64,000 nucleotides of DNA. It comes from Granulosicoccus sp964449565. GTDB taxonomy: Bacteria; Pseudomonadota; Gammaproteobacteria; Granulosicoccales; Granulosicoccaceae. A program made the translations under genes and the position numbers. Below, piece by piece: positions 34,431 through 44,138 of the stretch. The stretch spans positions 1 to 64,000 of the forward strand of contig CAYUZB010000002.1 of assembly GCA_964449565.1 (NCBI GenBank), read 5' to 3'. Positions within the stretch are counted from its first letter, which is position 1. Each line of letters opens with the position of its first letter. Below the pieces are notes generated by a model that had not been told where the DNA came from, did not search any database, and was given only the letters and a program-made list of their open reading frames with translations.

Positions 34431-36557
34431 TTAAACCGACAGTTGTTTGATCAGAACTTGCCTGGTAGCACGCCACCATCGCGCACCCAATGACTCAGGT
34501 GCATGGGTCAACGTGATATAAGCTCTTCCGCCGATACCACGGGTTGATAGCTGTTCAGGCAAACTTAACTCCATATGAAAGACAGGCTCAAGCGTTTCTG
34601 ACTTACCTTCGGACGTCGATGCAACTGCTATGCCGCTGCGTCCGTTGTAGGCGAGAGCCTGACTCGGCAAAGAGTGGCTACCAGACGGAATTTCGCGTAG
34701 AACCGCGGCCTCAAGGCGCTTGTCGAGCGCCTCTGCCAGCCTGATTTGCGCCACGGACACGCCGTTTCGAACCTGCACTATATCTCTCTGTCGAATCACC
34801 GCCCTGACTCTGAGTTCGTCTGGGCGGACCACAAAGGCCAACGGAGTGCCGGCCTGTACATGAGCGCCAACAGCAATATCAGCGGCAGCCAATGCCAGAC
34901 GACCACTGAGCTTCGCACGCACCGTCAAGTCATCTTGTCGTTCACGCATCAGGATCTTTTGTTGCGCCAACTTCCCAAGCTCACTATCAAGTGATAATCC
35001 TTTAGAGAGATCTGTCAGCCTAGAAGCATGTCGTTCTGCCTCAAGTACCTTGATTTCTGCATCAAGTACATCGAGCGATCGTTCAAGTTGCGATGATTCA
35101 AACCTGAACAGGACATCCCCTGCCTCGACCCAGGCACCGGCTTGCACCGGCATGTCTATCAGCTCTGCATCTTCTGCCGCATAGATTTCCGCTTGTCCCG
35201 GCACCCAAACGACGCCCTCTGTGCGCGTACTCGAGGGCAATGGAAAGGCGCTAATAAGAACGACCGTGAACAGAGCACCGACCGCCGTTTTGAGCGTGGC
35301 AGCACGACGTGTGTGTTCCAGATCCGGACTGTGCGAAAGATAATCAAACAGTTTGACCAACGGTTTGAGCGCAAGTTGGTAGAGCGCAAATACGCTCAGG
35401 AAAAAACCAATCAATGGCAAAGTGTTATAGAGAAATATGCAAATTAACGCAGTGATAAACCAACGATAGACAATGGCTAAAACACCGTATGTTGCTAACC
35501 ATCGACGTTCACGCGGTGCCGTTACCGGGGTCTCAATATGAGGGATTCTGAACAGATAATGCTTGCAAAGATATTTTAGATAACGGGTGGAGCGCGACGC
35601 GAGATTGGGTATATCTATAGCGTCTTGTAAAATGTAGTAACCATCGAAACGGAGCAAGGGGTTGGCATTGAACAAAAGTATCGACGCCATTGTGATAATG
35701 GTTGTCGCAAAGGTAATATCGCGGATAAGACCAGGTTCGACAATCAACCATACCAATAAAGTCAATGATGCAAGAACCGCCTCAAACGCAATCCCGGCGG
35801 CACTGACAATAAGCCGTTCTCTGCGTTTGTCAAACATCCATGCATCGGTTGCATCGACAAAGGGAACCGGCATCAAAACAAGAATCGAAAAACCCGCTTC
35901 ATGAACATTCCCGCCAAAGCGCTTGATGGCAAGTGCATGAGCGAATTCGTGTCCGAACTTGATGATGGGATAAAGCACCAAATACATCCACCAGTGCCCT
36001 GGCGATTGTTGCAATCGTGTGAATTCGGCACTGAGTGATGCTGCATTCGTGATCGCGAGAAGCATTGCCGACAACACCAACACGAGTAACATCAGCAAAC
36101 TGCGACGCGTAAGCATCCAGTGTAACCAAGGTAATACACGTGTCATCCACGCATCCGGGTTGATGATCGCAAAACGCAAGGCCAGCGGATTGAACCAGCG
36201 TTCCGAACGCTTTTTAATCTTTGCCATCTTGACGCCGCTGATCAGACGTTCGACATCATTGGATGCATTCAAACGGATCATCCCGGCGTTTGACAAGGTA
36301 ATAACGGCGCTTGCCAAAGCGTGCTGCTCCGACTCGGTAGCATCTGGGAATTCAACTTCGCAGACAGATGCCAAGGTTTGTGTCCCGTCGAGCCTCTGCA
36401 AACAGGCATGCATTTGCGGATTCAAACGAACCTTGTCACCGGTCAAGGAATTTCCGGCAACATACCAGAGACTGCCACGTATCTCTCGAGCACTGGACTC
36501 CATTGTATCGAGCGCTGTCGGCTTAAGCTCCGCAACGCGTTGCCATAATGAGATCAC
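34431..36557 (-). CDS. M50 zinc metalloprotease with N-terminal PqqD-like and C-terminal HlyD-like parts
   Basis: A 708-residue multi-domain membrane protein. The start is placed at GTG 36557, which forms a GTGA overlap with the previous stop and has GGAAG upstream. Residues about 26-96 (IRGSLWYVAGNSLTG, VRLNPQMHACLQRLDG) look like a PqqD-like winged helix, the fold that binds leader peptides in RiPP systems. Several membrane segments follow with the metalloprotease motif HEFAH (203-207) and NPLLRFDGYYIL (about 302-313), as in the M50 site-2 protease family. The last 260 residues carry a split lipoyl/HlyD domain (VQAGAWVEAGDVLFRFESSQ). It could cleave or pass a peptide or secreted protein. 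Function unknown. Confidence 0.85.
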   Translation of the reverse strand: MISLWQRVAELKPTALDTMESSAREIRGSLWYVAGNSLTGDKVRLNPQMHACLQRLDGTQTLASVCEVEFPDATESEQHALASAVITLSNAGMIRLNASNDVERLISGVKMAKIKKRSERWFNPLALRFAIINPDAWMTRVLPWLHWMLTRRSLLMLLVLVLSAMLLAITNAASLSAEFTRLQQSPGHWWMYLVLYPIIKFGHEFAHALAIKRFGGNVHEAGFSILVLMPVPFVDATDAWMFDKRRERLIVSAAGIAFEAVLASLTLLVWLIVEPGLIRDITFATTIITMASILLFNANPLLRFDGYYILQDAIDIPNLASRSTRYLKYLCKHYLFRIPHIETPVTAPRERRWLATYGVLAIVYRWFITALICIFLYNTLPLIGFFLSVFALYQLALKPLVKLFDYLSHSPDLEHTRRAATLKTAVGALFTVVLISAFPLPSSTRTEGVVWVPGQAEIYAAEDAELIDMPVQAGAWVEAGDVLFRFESSQLERSLDVLDAEIKVLEAERHASRLTDLSKGLSLDSELGKLAQQKILMRERQDDLTVRAKLSGRLALAAADIAVGAHVQAGTPLAFVVRPDELRVRAVIRQRDIVQVRNGVSVAQIRLAEALDKRLEAAVLREIPSGSHSLPSQALAYNGRSGIAVASTSEGKSETLEPVFHMELSLPEQLSTRGIGGRAYITLTHAPESLGARWWRATRQVLIKQLSV

Positions 36558-38005
36558 AGCAAGCCCAGCTTCCAGGCCCAAAGACGCAGACCATTACGTA
36601 GTTTTCGGGTATAGACGTCAGCCGCCGTACGTCTGCCCACATCAATCTTGGCGATGCCTTCCATACCAGGACGCAGAAATGCAGGCGGACTGACAAGTTC
36701 TGCTTGCACGCGAAACGTACTGACTCCCGCCTCACTTTGGGCAACAGGCAACAGCTCTTCGATAGTGGCCTCAAGCGCTGTCCCGGGAGCTGAAGAAAGA
36801 CGCACACCAAGTGTCTGACCCTTGTTGATCAGAGCAACATCATGCTCATCGACATTCAGTTCCAGACGATAGTCGGCCGTTCTAGCAACCGTAAAAAGTT
36901 TTTCACCTTGTTCAACAGCAGCACCGAGTGACTGCGATAAATCCCCTTCTGTGATGATCCCATCAAATGGTGCACGCAATTCGGCGCGCAGCAGCTGACG
37001 ATCTACCAATGCGAGTTCCGCATCAATGCGAGCCCTGTCAGCCCGCAAACGTCCCAGCTCAATGCGATCTCGACTGGCCAGTGCCTGCGCCTGCGCTTGC
37101 TCGTTCTGCTGCGCCTCGCTCTGCCACTTGTCAGCGGTCAGTCGTAAATCTCGATTATCCAAGGTCGCCAACAGATCGCCCGACTTGACTGCGTCTCCGG
37201 CACGCAGCGTGGCGGACTGAACAAAACCATTTTGCGGTGCAACGATCAGCTGACTGTCAGCGGCAACGATCGATGCTCGGCTGGTCACCTTGGCGGTCAC
37301 CGGAAAAACAAAGCTCAAAGCCAGCAATATCAAGCCAGCAAACGCCAGACTTTGCCGGGTTGACAAGGCACCGCGCGACAGCGCATGAATGAAACGCCTG
37401 CTGCGCTGGTGAATGGCTTGCATAAAGGACCGTTCCTGATGCACCAACACATCCAGCACCGCGATCGACGGCTTGACGAGTTCGGACATCCCGGCAGACA
37501 GATCCGTGGCAGGCAATACATCGTTCGGATATTCAAGCAACAAGGCATAACGATGATGTTTCGCCTCAAGTGAAAAACTCATCAGACGATTACCCGTTGA
37601 CACCTTGCACAGCTCTGCATGGGCCGGATGCGTCACAATTTGTTCCGCTTCAGACTCAACTTCTTGCGTATCGCTGAACTCGATCGGCGCATCCGCATCG
37701 AGAGTCTCGGTCAGAGCTGCCGTTATCAGCTGAGGCAATGAACGTCGGGTATCAAGCTTCATCTGATCGGAAACCGCCATCAGCACTGTCGAACCGGACC
37801 GGCGAATACCCAGCGATACTCGTCGCACCGGAAATTGCCCGACCAATTGGTTGATCAATGCCACGGAAACGGCGTCGGCGCTTGTATCACTGAGGATTGC
37901 ACGCAGCACCACCTCGCTGAGTACCGCAGACGAGTCTGTGGCACGCGCAGGGTCAAACAAGGCCATAGCGGCGTTTTTCCGGCGAAACGGAGTTTCAACA
38001 GCCAT
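36554..38005 (-). CDS. GAF-like/HlyD-type membrane adaptor
   Basis: A 483-residue protein, first gene of the cluster. Residues about 25-195 form a soluble N-terminal domain whose alternating strand and helix pattern suggests a GAF-like sensor fold (inferred, no motif). One membrane segment follows (about 218-239, SLAFAGLILLALSFVFPVTA). The rest is an HlyD-type adaptor: lipoyl halves (APQNGFVQSATLRAGDAVKS and APFDGIITEGDLSQSLGAAV), a helical hairpin rich in Gln and Arg (about 290-340) and a beta-barrel domain. GGAC lies 8 bases before the ATG. The stop overlaps the next gene (GTGA). Divergent gcdH starts 87 bases away. Confidence 0.82.
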   Translation of the reverse strand: MAVETPFRRKNAAMALFDPARATDSSAVLSEVVLRAILSDTSADAVSVALINQLVGQFPVRRVSLGIRRSGSTVLMAVSDQMKLDTRRSLPQLITAALTETLDADAPIEFSDTQEVESEAEQIVTHPAHAELCKVSTGNRLMSFSLEAKHHRYALLLEYPNDVLPATDLSAGMSELVKPSIAVLDVLVHQERSFMQAIHQRSRRFIHALSRGALSTRQSLAFAGLILLALSFVFPVTAKVTSRASIVAADSQLIVAPQNGFVQSATLRAGDAVKSGDLLATLDNRDLRLTADKWQSEAQQNEQAQAQALASRDRIELGRLRADRARIDAELALVDRQLLRAELRAPFDGIITEGDLSQSLGAAVEQGEKLFTVARTADYRLELNVDEHDVALINKGQTLGVRLSSAPGTALEATIEELLPVAQSEAGVSTFRVQAELVSPPAFLRPGMEGIAKIDVGRRTAADVYTRKLRNGLRLWAWKLGLL

Positions 38006-38092
38006 CTAAGTGTCCGGACAGTGTTATGCCAAGCAAACTGCAACTAGCAAGCCAGTTACAATGTCGGCACCATCCATTTTTTTACGCGCTCG

Positions 38093-39337
38093 ATGACAGC
38101 CATGCACTCAGACGCCACAATCGGCCACACAGCCACGCCCGAAACGGCGCGTGCCAAACCCGCCAACGCAGACTGGCAAGATATTGCTCTTCTTGACCAG
38201 CAATTGAGTAGCGAGGAACGCCTGATCAGGGACACGGCCCACGACTATTGCCAGAGTCGGCTGTTACCACGCGCCGTCATGGCGAATCGGCATGAACAGT
38301 TTGATCGCGAGATCATGAACGAATTCGGGGAGCTCGGGCTGCTCGGCATGACCATTCCCGAGGAATACGACTGCGCTGGCAGCTCCTACGTCAGCTACGG
38401 ACTAGTCGCCCGCGAAGTCGAGCGGGTGGATTCAGGCTATCGATCAGCCATGTCGGTACAGTCCTCGCTCGTCATGCATCCGATCTTTGCCTACGGTAGC
38501 GATGCACAACGGCGCCACTATCTACCAAAACTGGCCAGCGGCGAATGGATTGGATGTTTCGGTTTGACTGAACCGGACCACGGTTCTGATCCCTCATCCA
38601 TGATCACGCGGGCGACAAAAATTGACGGTGGCTACAGACTCAATGGCGCGAAAAACTGGATTACCAATTCCCCTATCGCCGACGTTTGCGTCATCTGGGC
38701 AAAGTCCGATGCGCACGATGGCAAGATCAAGGGTTTTCTGGTCGATCGTGGTACGAAAGGACTGGAAACACCAAAGATCGACGGCAAGTTCTCTTTACGC
38801 GCATCCATCACCGGCATGATCCAGTTGCAAGATGTAGATATCTCGGAAGACCAACTGCTGCCAAATGCCCAGGGACTGGCAGGTCCTTTCGGTTGCCTGA
38901 ACCGTGCACGCTACGGCATCAGCTGGGGCGCCATTGGCGCCGCGGAAGCCTGTTGGCACCAGGCGCGAAGCTACACCCTTGATCGTAAACAGTTTGGCAA
39001 ACCACTCGCCGCCAATCAGTTGATTCAAAAAAAGCTTGCCGATATGCAAACGGAAATCACTCTCGGTTTGCAAGGGTCCTTGCGGCTCGGTCGTCTGATG
39101 GACGATGGCAACGCTTCAGCGGAACTGATATCTCTAATGAAGCGCAACAATGCCGGCAAAGCATTGGCGATGGCCCGCGAGGCACGCGACATGCTCGGCG
39201 GCAACGGCATTTCCGATGAGTATCACGTAATGCGTCACGTCATGAATCTGGAAGCCGTGAACACCTACGAAGGTACGCATGATATTCACGCCTTGATACT
39301 CGGACGTTGCCAGACGGGTTTGCAGGCATTCACGTAA
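38093..39337 (+). CDS. gcdH: glutaryl-CoA dehydrogenase
   Basis: An FAD enzyme that oxidises and decarboxylates glutaryl-CoA to crotonyl-CoA in lysine, tryptophan and glutarate breakdown. The 414-residue product has the acyl-CoA dehydrogenase layout. Family-specific segments are SVQSSLVMHPIFAYGS, FGLTEPDHGSDPSSM and the end NTYEGTHDIHALILGR with catalytic Glu393. An N-terminal tail of about 25 residues is variable; ATG 38102 is an alternative start and no ribosome site is clear. An FAD-linked dehydrogenase gene follows 17 bases downstream. Confidence 0.92.
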   Translation: MTAMHSDATIGHTATPETARAKPANADWQDIALLDQQLSSEERLIRDTAHDYCQSRLLPRAVMANRHEQFDREIMNEFGELGLLGMTIPEEYDCAGSSYVSYGLVAREVERVDSGYRSAMSVQSSLVMHPIFAYGSDAQRRHYLPKLASGEWIGCFGLTEPDHGSDPSSMITRATKIDGGYRLNGAKNWITNSPIADVCVIWAKSDAHDGKIKGFLVDRGTKGLETPKIDGKFSLRASITGMIQLQDVDISEDQLLPNAQGLAGPFGCLNRARYGISWGAIGAAEACWHQARSYTLDRKQFGKPLAANQLIQKKLADMQTEITLGLQGSLRLGRLMDDGNASAELISLMKRNNAGKALAMAREARDMLGGNGISDEYHVMRHVMNLEAVNTYEGTHDIHALILGRCQTGLQAFT

Positions 39338-39354
39338 ACATTCGGGTATCTGCA

Positions 39355-40791
39355 ATGCAAAACGTGCCACCCGTAAAGTGTCATTCGCTGCTTGATGAGT
39401 TACGCGCTGTCGTCGGCGATGCACATGTATTGACTGAAAATTCAGTCTCAAGTCGGGCATCGCACTATTGGGATGCCACACCGATGACGGCGCTCGCCAT
39501 AGTTCGTCCCGCCAATACTGACGAGACATCAGCGATCATGCGCCTCTGCCACCGTGCCGGACAGGCAGTGGTTACCCACGGCGGATTGACTGGCCTGGTT
39601 GAAGGTCACGCCAGTAACGAACAGGAAATCGTACTGTCGATGGAACGTCAGCGCGATATTCAGTCTGTTGATGTCGACGGTAGAACGATCACTGTACAGG
39701 CCGGAGCCGTGCTGCAATCAGTACAAGAGGCAGCAACCAACGCAGGCCTGCAATTTGGACTGGATCTTGGCGCAAGAGGTTCGTGCACGATCGGTGGCAA
39801 CCTGTCGACCAATGCAGGTGGCTTGTCGGTACTGCGTTACGGCATGATGCGTGAGCAAGTACTTGGACTTGAAGTCGTGCTCGCCGATGGCCGTGTCATG
39901 TCATCGATGAACCGCATGATGAAAAACAACGCAGGTTACGATCTCAAGCAATTGTTCATTGGCAGTGAAGGTACACTTGGCATCATCACGCGTGCAGTGT
40001 TGCGCCTGCGCGCAGCAACTCCAGCAGTCGCCACTGCATTGGTTGCGTTTGACCACTACGATACGGTGCCGGCTTTCCTGCGTCATATGGACGATTCGCT
40101 CAATGGAACGCTAGACGCCTTTGAAATCATCTGGCGACCTTTTTTCGACTTGAATACCGATACGACTATTGACGGCAATGTCAGTTCACCGTTCGATAAC
40201 AGCTACCCTATCTATGCCATCGTCGAATCAAAAGGCTCAGAGCAGGAGCTCGTCACAACACAGTTTCAGAATGCACTTGAAGTAGCGTTTACCGACCAAT
40301 TGATCGTTGATGCAGCAATTCCCCAATCCGAGAAAGAACGTCAGTCCATCTGGCAGATACGCGAAAATGTCGATATCAGAAGGCGCTTCGATCCGGTCTT
40401 CGTCTATGACATCAGCCTGCCGATCGTTCACATGCAAAGCTACTTGAACGATATCGAAGCAAACTTGAATAAACAGTGGAGTGGTGTTCAATTCTTTGCC
40501 TATGGCCACTTGGCCGATGGCAATTTGCATTTGGTGATTTCACCCGCCAAAACACCGGACTACACCGAAGCACTCGGCGATGAGTGGCATAGCGTAAGCA
40601 ATGACATTGTCTATGCACCACTACATGCTTTGGGTGGATCAATATCCGCTGAGCACGGCATCGGTCTGAAAAAGAAGCCTTACCTGGCATTGTCAAGAAA
40701 CGCTGACGAGGTCGCGATCATGTCATCCTTGAAACGCGTTTTTGATCCCGACAATAAGCTGAATCCTGGCAAGGTCGTGTCACCGCGCTGA
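39355..40791 (+). CDS. FAD-linked 2-hydroxyacid dehydrogenase (GlcD/D-2-hydroxyglutarate dehydrogenase family)
   Basis: A 478-residue flavoprotein with an FAD_binding_4 domain (about 40-215; THGGLTGLVEGH, GARGSCTIGGNLSTNAGGLS) and an FAD-oxidase C-terminal domain ending in ISAEHGIGLKKKPYL and NPGKV. YGHLADGNLHL is the usual metal/substrate motif. The start is taken at ATG 39355; an earlier in-frame ATG lies inside gcdH. Members oxidise D-lactate, glycolate or D-2-hydroxyglutarate. Placement after glutaryl-CoA dehydrogenase favours D-2-hydroxyglutarate, which is inference. An AEC carrier starts 4 bases later. Confidence 0.87.
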   Translation: MQNVPPVKCHSLLDELRAVVGDAHVLTENSVSSRASHYWDATPMTALAIVRPANTDETSAIMRLCHRAGQAVVTHGGLTGLVEGHASNEQEIVLSMERQRDIQSVDVDGRTITVQAGAVLQSVQEAATNAGLQFGLDLGARGSCTIGGNLSTNAGGLSVLRYGMMREQVLGLEVVLADGRVMSSMNRMMKNNAGYDLKQLFIGSEGTLGIITRAVLRLRAATPAVATALVAFDHYDTVPAFLRHMDDSLNGTLDAFEIIWRPFFDLNTDTTIDGNVSSPFDNSYPIYAIVESKGSEQELVTTQFQNALEVAFTDQLIVDAAIPQSEKERQSIWQIRENVDIRRRFDPVFVYDISLPIVHMQSYLNDIEANLNKQWSGVQFFAYGHLADGNLHLVISPAKTPDYTEALGDEWHSVSNDIVYAPLHALGGSISAEHGIGLKKKPYLALSRNADEVAIMSSLKRVFDPDNKLNPGKVVSPR

Positions 40792-40795
40792 TTCG

Positions 40796-41740
40796 ATGCT
40801 TCAGGTTCTCGGACTTGTTTTACCGCTATTTGGTCTCATCGCCATTGGGTATCTGGCCGCGCGCCTGGTCAGGCTTCCGATCGAAGGCCTTGCCTGGCTT
40901 AATTTCTTCATCATCTATATCGCCTTGCCGGCGTTAATTTATCAATTACTGGCTCGAGCGCCTCTGGCCAATCTGCCTGATGCCAGTTTTCTGGTTCGCA
41001 CGACGCTGGGCACTTTCATCGTATATGTACTGAGTTTTGCACTGGCGTACAAGTTCGGACCGGGACGCATAAAGGAAGCAACGATCATGGGATATGCCGG
41101 AGCCTATGGCAATATCGGCTACCTTGGGCCTCCGCTGGCGATTGCAGCGTTTGGCCCTGAAGCCGGTATTCCAGTTGCCCTCGTGTTTTGTCTGGACAAT
41201 TCTCTGCACTTCACCATGGCGCCACTATTGATGGCAGTTGGTGGTGAACGACCCGCTTCACCGCTTAGACTCCTTGCTGAAATCATACAAAAAATATTTT
41301 CACACCCGTTCATATTGGCGACGATCGCTGGCATCACGGCAGCATGGTTTTCGTATCAGCCACCAGCGCCTGTCAACCAACTTTTAACCACACTCTCAGC
41401 TGCCGCAGCACCATGCGCTCTGTTTGCGATGGGCGTGACTGCGGCATTGCGTCCACTCAAGCGCATCCCGCCTGATCTCGCCTATCTGGTACCCATCAAG
41501 TTGTTGTTGCATCCCTTGATCGTGTATCTGCTATTACGTGGTTTACCAGAACTCAATGACATCTGGCTCTATTCAGCCGTGCTATTGGCAACACTGCCAG
41601 CCGCAACCAATGTGTTTGTGCTGGCCCAACAATATGGTGTCTGGGAAGAACAGGCATCAAGTGTCGTGGTCGTGTCAACACTGTTTTCGATCGTGACAGT
41701 AACCGCCTTTTTGTATGCCGCTCAGAACGCCTTACTTTAA
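40796..41740 (+). CDS. AEC-family transporter (auxin efflux carrier-like)
   Basis: A 314-residue membrane protein with about ten hydrophobic segments. The N-terminus (LQVLGLVLPLFGLIAIGYLA) and the central GYAGAYGNIGYLGPPLAIAA match the AEC/Mem_trans family, which in bacteria carries malate, malonate or other organic acids. It is 4 bases after the FAD dehydrogenase, so an organic acid linked to that enzyme is a reasonable guess at substrate. Its 3' end overlaps the convergent MFS gene by 4 bases. Confidence 0.9.
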   Translation: MLQVLGLVLPLFGLIAIGYLAARLVRLPIEGLAWLNFFIIYIALPALIYQLLARAPLANLPDASFLVRTTLGTFIVYVLSFALAYKFGPGRIKEATIMGYAGAYGNIGYLGPPLAIAAFGPEAGIPVALVFCLDNSLHFTMAPLLMAVGGERPASPLRLLAEIIQKIFSHPFILATIAGITAAWFSYQPPAPVNQLLTTLSAAAAPCALFAMGVTAALRPLKRIPPDLAYLVPIKLLLHPLIVYLLLRGLPELNDIWLYSAVLLATLPAATNVFVLAQQYGVWEEQASSVVVVSTLFSIVTVTAFLYAAQNALL

Positions 41741-42954
41741 CGAGGCAATGACAATCGACGATCCAACAATCGAACGGCGATAAATAACGTCAGCATGCTC
41801 AACAGGCAATAGACACTCATGAACAGCAGTTGCTGCGCAAAAGGAACTCCGAAGTCGATCAACCACCCTGTCAAGCCCGGACCGAGCGCTGAAGCAAAAA
41901 CCATTGCCGCGGTCGCGACCGCTCTGATAGCGCCCAGATGTCGAATACCATAAACTTCTGGCCAGATAGCACCAAACACTGCATTGGATACCCCGTACGA
42001 CATACCCAGCAAGAACATGAAGGTAACCATCGTCATACCGTGTTGACCATATGAAAGTACGATACAACCGAGGCTCAGTGGAAACAAATAGAACGGCAAC
42101 ATACGTCTTGCACTGAAGCGGTCAACCAGATGCCCGGTCATCAAACCGACAATAACGGTAGTTATCGACATGATAGTGAAAGACACAGCGATGGCCTCGG
42201 GAGTAATCGATTTCATCGCTCCGAGATGCACTTGATGAAAAAAAACAGAAGTGCCGATAAATGACGGTGCCAGCACACCGCTGCATATAACCCAGAAAGG
42301 ATAATCAGACAGGGCTTCTCGACGTGTCCATTGCACGCCGGTTTCCAACACAGTCTGCTTGGCATTCGTTGGACGACGCGGTACGGACAAGAGCAGCCAG
42401 GCTAGCGGCATGGCAACAACGATCAGAATGACCGCAGCGCTCAACCAAGCGTCTCGCCAGTGTCCGACAGCGAGCATGAACACGACAGCCGCCGGCAGAA
42501 TACCCTCCCCCAACTGGTGACCGGTGGTCGCCACGGAGACTGCCCGTCCGCGTTCGGCGGCGTACCAGCGCCCCATTGCTGTCATTGCCACATGCGACAT
42601 CATTCCCTGACCCGACAAACGCAGCAGATAGATGGCAATCAGCAGCGCAGCTACCGTACTGGCCGATGCCATGATGAGCGCGGCGAGCGCCAGAGACCCA
42701 ATCACGACGAGTGCGACTGGGGCCACTCTATGACGATCCACGACCGGTCCGATGACGACCAGGGTCGCTGCGCTGCCCAGGGTTGCCAGCATATAGATCA
42801 GGCCAAACCCGCCATGTGACAGGGTAAATTCGTCACGAATCTGCCCGGCGAAACTCGCGATGAAGAAAGTCTGTCCCACGCTGGAGAAAAAGGTCAGCAG
42901 GACGCCACCGGCGAGCCATCTGAGATTTTCTTTGAAAAATGTCCTGAATGTCAC
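41737..42954 (-). CDS. MFS transporter
   Basis: A 405-residue protein with twelve hydrophobic segments in two groups of six and a charged central loop (about 195-215). Loop 2-3 has GPVVDRHRVAPVAL, a fair match to the MFS signature, and the second half has MTGHLVDRFSARRML in the equivalent place. No subfamily is recognised with confidence. It is monocistronic and convergent with the AEC carrier. A 411-base gap lies upstream. Confidence 0.88.
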   Translation of the reverse strand: MTFRTFFKENLRWLAGGVLLTFFSSVGQTFFIASFAGQIRDEFTLSHGGFGLIYMLATLGSAATLVVIGPVVDRHRVAPVALVVIGSLALAALIMASASTVAALLIAIYLLRLSGQGMMSHVAMTAMGRWYAAERGRAVSVATTGHQLGEGILPAAVVFMLAVGHWRDAWLSAAVILIVVAMPLAWLLLSVPRRPTNAKQTVLETGVQWTRREALSDYPFWVICSGVLAPSFIGTSVFFHQVHLGAMKSITPEAIAVSFTIMSITTVIVGLMTGHLVDRFSARRMLPFYLFPLSLGCIVLSYGQHGMTMVTFMFLLGMSYGVSNAVFGAIWPEVYGIRHLGAIRAVATAAMVFASALGPGLTGWLIDFGVPFAQQLLFMSVYCLLSMLTLFIAVRLLDRRLSLPR

Positions 42955-43227
42955 AAAGCGTAAATGCAGTGGAGGAAGCTAGCCCGTAGGGCTGTATATG
43001 AGGGAAAAACACGGTATACTTGGGAGCTGCAGTAAGCAGTACACCGCAAACGCTATCAGTTTAGGGCTAAACAAGTCCTTAATCCGGTTCAAATCAGGGT
43101 TTAATCGTAGAATTTGTCCATCAAGTTTGTTTATGAAGGCTTTTTCGCAGACTATCCTCCTACTCCTAATATTGGCGTTTGTTTCATAGTAAGGGTTAGA
43201 ACATTTAACGAATCGATGTCTAGAGTA

Positions 43228-43255
43228 TTGTGTTGCAACCACCCTACTTTAGATA
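43228..43255 (+). promoter_or_regulatory. candidate sigma-70 promoter upstream of the coiled-coil gene
   Basis: TTGTGT (43228-43233) and TAGATA (43250-43255) are 16 bases apart. Transcription would begin near 43262 and run into the hairpin at 43316. Matches are 4 of 6 in each box, so this is tentative. Confidence 0.35.
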
Positions 43256-43315
43256 CGCACTTTTTAATGCTGAATAGCAAGAAGTAACATCGACAAACCA
43301 TCCATTCAGTCCTCT

Positions 43316-43346
43316 GACACTGTAACTACAATAGTGTCGATTTTTT
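43316..43346 (+). terminator. terminator-like hairpin just before the coiled-coil gene
   Basis: GACACT (43316-43321) and AGTGTC (43333-43338) form a 6-bp stem, followed by GATTTTTT. It ends about 20 bases before the TTG start of the next gene, so it may act as an attenuator in the leader or end a short upstream transcript. The stem is short. Confidence 0.4.
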
Positions 43347-43365
43347 CGTTCAAGAGATTATTACG

Positions 43366-44121
43366 TTGAGTCAAACCGATAACGAACAGCAATTAAGAAT
43401 TTGGAAAGACCTGGCCATCGGCAAGCAAGTGCTGATGAATGAAGCGGCTACCGTATTGAAATTGAAGGACGATTTCACCGCCGAAGAACTCCGAAGCGCG
43501 CTCGAAACAGCCGTCAAACGCGCCAATGACGCAGACACTGACATGGCCGCTTCTCGCAATCGTGCGTCCGAAGAAATCGGCATCATGCAGGCGGAAGTCA
43601 AAAAAACCGGGAAATTACGCCAGGATGCAGAAAATCAGCGTGATGAAGCCCTCAAAGCAAAAGAAGCGGCCGAACAGGCACTGGTCACTGGCCGAAAGGA
43701 CAATGCCGAGGCATTGCAAAAAGCCAAACGCCAGGTGGAAGAGAAACAGAAAGAACTCAAAGCCATCAACTCAGCACTGGCTGATACGCCTGAGAACATT
43801 CTAAAGAAGCTTAAAACGCTTAAAAAACAGAAGCTTGACGAAGGCAATGCGCGAAAGACCGCGGAAGATGCCAACCGCAAGCTGAAAAAGGAAAACAAGA
43901 CTCAAAAGGAAGAACTGGAAACGCTCAGCGAACTTAAAGAGCATGCGGCCAGCCTGTTAGCTTCCTACCGTGAATTGCGCGAGTGGGCTGACAACGCCGA
44001 AGAAAAGATCGAAGGTGGTGACGCAGCACCAGTTGCCAACGCCAAACTCCTCGCCGATATTGAAACAACTACCGCCGGCGCTGACGTAGAAGAAGATACG
44101 CGAGAAGTCGCAACTGCCTGA
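43366..44121 (+). CDS. coiled-coil protein of unknown function
   Basis: A 251-residue, soluble, highly charged protein without signal peptide or membrane segment. Residues about 25-215 are a nearly continuous coiled coil, rich in Lys, Glu, Ala and Gln (for instance QDAENQRDEALKAKEAAEQ and KLKTLKKQKLDEGNARKTAE). The C-terminal 35 residues are acidic and probably disordered. I recognise no family. The start is a TTG with only a poor ribosome site; a Met at codon 20 is an alternative. It appears monocistronic, flanked by hairpins on both sides. Confidence 0.75.
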   Translation: MSQTDNEQQLRIWKDLAIGKQVLMNEAATVLKLKDDFTAEELRSALETAVKRANDADTDMAASRNRASEEIGIMQAEVKKTGKLRQDAENQRDEALKAKEAAEQALVTGRKDNAEALQKAKRQVEEKQKELKAINSALADTPENILKKLKTLKKQKLDEGNARKTAEDANRKLKKENKTQKEELETLSELKEHAASLLASYRELREWADNAEEKIEGGDAAPVANAKLLADIETTTAGADVEEDTREVATA

Positions 44122-44138
44122 CGCGTCTGCGATCAAGA

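Larger units (their letters stand above)
42955..43365. other. 411-base intergenic stretch between the MFS and coiled-coil genes
   Basis: No convincing gene is seen. It must hold the promoter of the MFS gene (minus strand) and of the coiled-coil gene (plus strand). Near its right end are a sigma-70-like promoter (43228-43255) and a hairpin with a T-run (43316-43346). A short minus-strand open frame (43242-42979) lacks recognisable features. Confidence 0.6.

Noticed and set aside
43070..43110. A GGTTCAAATC sequence resembling a tRNA T-loop
   Set aside because: The flanking bases do not form a T-stem and no acceptor or anticodon arms could be placed around it.
42979..43242. An 87-codon minus-strand open frame in the gap before the coiled-coil gene
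   Set aside because: Odd composition, no ribosome site, no motif; it probably overlays promoter DNA.
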